Positions 23,223-24,424 of a stretch of 24,424 nt of DNA are shown here, piece after piece. Location of the stretch: assembly GCA_946549155.1 (NCBI GenBank), contig CAMNQN010000014.1, forward strand, positions 1 through 24,424. The letters run 5' to 3'. Numbering within the stretch: the stretch's first letter is position 1; each line of letters begins with the position of its first letter. Made by a program: the position numbers and the translations under genes. Under the pieces are notes generated by a model. It had not been told where the DNA came from and did not search any database. It saw only the letters and a program-made list of their open reading frames with translations. The stretch is from an uncultured Lachnospiraceae bacterium. GTDB taxonomy: Bacteria > Bacillota > Clostridia > Lachnospirales > Lachnospiraceae.

Positions 23223-23429
23223 TTCTATGATTTTTATTTTTCTTTATTCAGTTAAGTATTTTATATGTTACAATCGGAGGGTTTTTCTTTCCTGCTATAT
23301 CTATTCTTAATATATCCGGATCACAGCTGTATCGTTTTCTAATACCTTTCTTTTCCTACTTTTCCTTCGGCATCTTTTCCTTTTGATGTCTTTCTTATCT
23401 TCCCGTTTCTCCCGATATATTTTCTTATT
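23223..23429. other. AT-rich, pyrimidine-biased intergenic DNA, no gene seen
   Basis: The plus strand is dominated by C and T runs (for example TTTCTTTTCCTACTTTTCC). The minus strand would encode Lys/Arg/Glu-rich stretches broken by stops in all frames. No start with a ribosome binding site, hairpin or RNA gene was recognised here. Confidence 0.6.
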
Positions 23430-23693
23430 CTATATTACTTCCAATTCTTTGACATCCGTTTTACCGAACAGACATCTGAAATCCATTTTATAATATTTTT
23501 CGATAATAGACATTTTCTGTGGTATCCCAATCAATATAACAAGTAAAGGTACTTCTTTTCCGTCTTTCTGATTTTCCGCTCCGATTATCGTTCTTCTTCG
23601 ATCACGCTTTAGAAATCTGATACAGAAGTTTTACTGGCAGGAACCTTTTACTCTACCACCGTTATACTGATTACCAAATTCATTATTGTCCAC
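23430..23693 (-). pseudogene. Possible decayed small gene (unknown function)
   Basis: On the minus strand a GTG at 23691-23693 sits 9 nt after GGAGG (CCTCC at 23703-23707) and opens 20 codons (V/M-DNNEFGNQYNGGRVKGSCQ) ending in TAA at 23631-23633. The same frame continues without another stop for 66 codons (including RDRRRTIIGAENQKDGKEV and PLLVILIGIPQKMSIIEKYY) to TAG at 23430-23432. The amino-acid makeup of the second part looks protein-like rather than random. A consensus promoter lies upstream. The simplest reading is a gene interrupted by a nonsense change, but no family is recognised and chance is not excluded. Confidence 0.25.
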
Positions 23694-23823
23694 TGGTATC
23701 AGCCTCCGTTCCTTTGATTTTCAAATGTTAAAATGAAAATCTATTGTAATCAACACCACCTGTACTTCCGGTTCTTTAACATTTGCTTTAGTTAAATCAC
23801 TGAGGTGTTTTGTTGTTATCTGT

Positions 23824-23852
23824 ATACTACCACCATATCCGCATTTTGTCAA
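23824..23852 (-). promoter_or_regulatory. Consensus-like promoter on the minus strand
   Basis: Perfect TTGACA (plus TGTCAA at 23847-23852), a 17-nt spacer and TAGTAT (plus ATACTA at 23824-23829). It would direct transcription toward the possible decayed gene, starting near 23817. A 10-bp inverted repeat AAATGTTAAA/TTTAACATTT (23723-23732/23775-23784) lies in the transcribed leader. Confidence 0.5.
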
Positions 23853-23937
23853 CTTGTTTTTTCAGATTTTTCTTATTTTCTGTTTATTTATAGTACAGAT
23901 AGCTATTTTTAGATAATATCAAAATAGGTAAGAGGAC

Positions 23938-24119
23938 GCAGGATGAAGCGGGCCGCATATTATACGCAAACGGAACAACGCTCCAGTGAGCTAACCAGTA
24001 ACTGCGACTAATGCCGCTCCGGAGAGCCGTCGCGCCAAGTCTCCGTAACTGGTTATCTCGCTTCCGCTAAAAGCGTTCCTGAATTGTTTGCGTATAATAT
24101 GCGGCCCGCTCCATCCTGC
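23938..24119. repeat. Long nested inverted repeat, about 182 nt (cruciform or structured RNA of unknown type)
   Basis: The outer arms 23938-23971 and 24086-24119 are 34 nt each and match at 33 positions; the only mismatch is at the ninth base. Further pairs stack inside: GGAA/TTCC with CGCT/AGCG (23972-23975, 23979-23982 against 24072-24079), GAG/CTC (23988-23990/24057-24059), TAACCAGT/ACTGGTTA (23992-23999/24048-24055) and GCGAC/GTCGC (24004-24008/24029-24033), closing on a loop with TCCGGA. No target-site duplication is obvious at its ends and no convincing protein is encoded; a 76-codon frame on the minus strand overlaps it but reads through the palindrome and looks spurious. It could be a structured RNA, a palindromic mobile element or a recombination hairpin. 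Confidence 0.8.
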
Positions 24120-24394
24120 TGTTTTCTGGCCGGCTTTCAATAATATAAGCCAAAGTGACATACATAAGCGATGAATATCTGAACTGCGCAAATCAGCAGA
24201 ATAGCGCAGTAAGAGACGCATCGGAATGCTACTGTTAAGTCATCACAGCTGAAAAAACTGCCGATAACAAATATTTTCACATTCTGCAGGACAACAACGT
24301 AGTGGCAGATGCCGGGGCGGAGAGGGGCTGTGAAACTGTAAACACTGGGAACATTTCGCAGGATACTTAGAAAAGCCAGGATGCAGCCGGGCCC
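24120..24394. other. Non-coding DNA of unknown nature near the window end
   Basis: No supported gene. Base composition is more balanced than in 23223-23850. A half-site GAGGGGCTGTGAAA near 24323-24335 resembles the left arm of the terminators at 6451 and 23163, but no matching right arm follows before the end of the window. Confidence 0.5.
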
Positions 24395-24413
24395 GGGGGG
24401 GGGGGGGGGGGGG
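24395..24413. other. 19-G homopolymer at the window end, probable artefact
   Basis: An uninterrupted run of 19 G followed by TGGGTGGGATG closes the window. Runs like this are typical of no-signal base calls in two-colour sequencing chemistry left at a contig end, so the last 30 or so bases should not be trusted. Confidence 0.7.
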
Positions 24414-24424
24414 TGGGTGGGATG

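Noticed and set aside
23938..24119. The long inverted repeat as a classical insertion sequence or MITE
   Set aside because: No target-site duplication is visible at the outer ends and no transposase is nearby; kept as an unclassified inverted repeat.
23991..24221. A 76-codon minus-strand frame near the window end
   Set aside because: It runs through one arm of the long inverted repeat, has no ribosome binding site that I can see and shows no recognisable motif.

Overview
The window looks like chromosomal DNA from an anaerobic, Gram-positive Clostridia-type bacterium, most like Lachnospiraceae. The reasons are strong GGAGG-type ribosome binding sites, sugar ABC transporters of the ribose/galactose (CUT2) class, LacI and ROK regulators, and an oxygen-sensitive glycyl radical enzyme with its activase. 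Almost everything concerns uptake and catabolism of sugars or polyols. No rRNA, tRNA, CRISPR array or recognisable transposase gene was seen.

Region 1 (1-6442): a minus-strand operon reads D-tagatose/D-allulose 3-epimerase family protein, sugar ABC ATPase, permease, substrate-binding protein, PfkB sugar kinase (cut by the left edge). A divergent LacI-family regulator (5420-6442, +) faces it. The intergenic region has a near-consensus promoter for the regulator, a plausible promoter for the operon and two copies of a 9-mer that may be operator half-sites. The logic would be import of a rare ketose, epimerisation to a common ketose, and phosphorylation.

Region 2 (6443-14687): a bidirectional terminator, then a long minus-strand operon transcribed from about 14.4 kb: glycyl radical enzyme (GRE), GRE activase, zinc alcohol/polyol dehydrogenase, then transporter copy A (binding protein, ATPase, permease). 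A second LacI regulator (14688-15668, +) diverges from the GRE, with its own consensus promoter and two sites sharing the 9-mer ACGTTTAAC.

Region 3 (15669-23222): a perfect 19-bp hairpin between convergent genes, then a minus-strand operon transcribed from about 21.8 kb: transporter copy B (binding protein, ATPase, permease), alpha/beta hydrolase, mannitol-dehydrogenase-family oxidoreductase. A ROK-family repressor (22020-23153, +) diverges from it, and three tandem AACTTTTTCAAA-type repeats lie just downstream of the operon promoter. Copies A and B are about 3.5 kb each, exactly 11,739 bp apart, and essentially identical except for a few differences confined to the outermost ~50 bp at each end. 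The same importer therefore feeds two catabolic modules under two different classes of repressor.

Region 4 (23223-24424): no convincing intact gene. It holds AT-rich, strongly pyrimidine-biased DNA with a possible decayed small gene on the minus strand behind a good promoter, a ~182-nt nested inverted repeat whose outer 34-nt arms match at 33 positions, and a terminal 19-G run that is probably a sequencing or assembly artefact.

The most interesting unit is the GRE module: a GRE with an uncommon GCGE active-site motif, no shell-protein genes in view, tied to a polyol-type dehydrogenase and a duplicated sugar importer. Its substrate cannot be named from the sequence.
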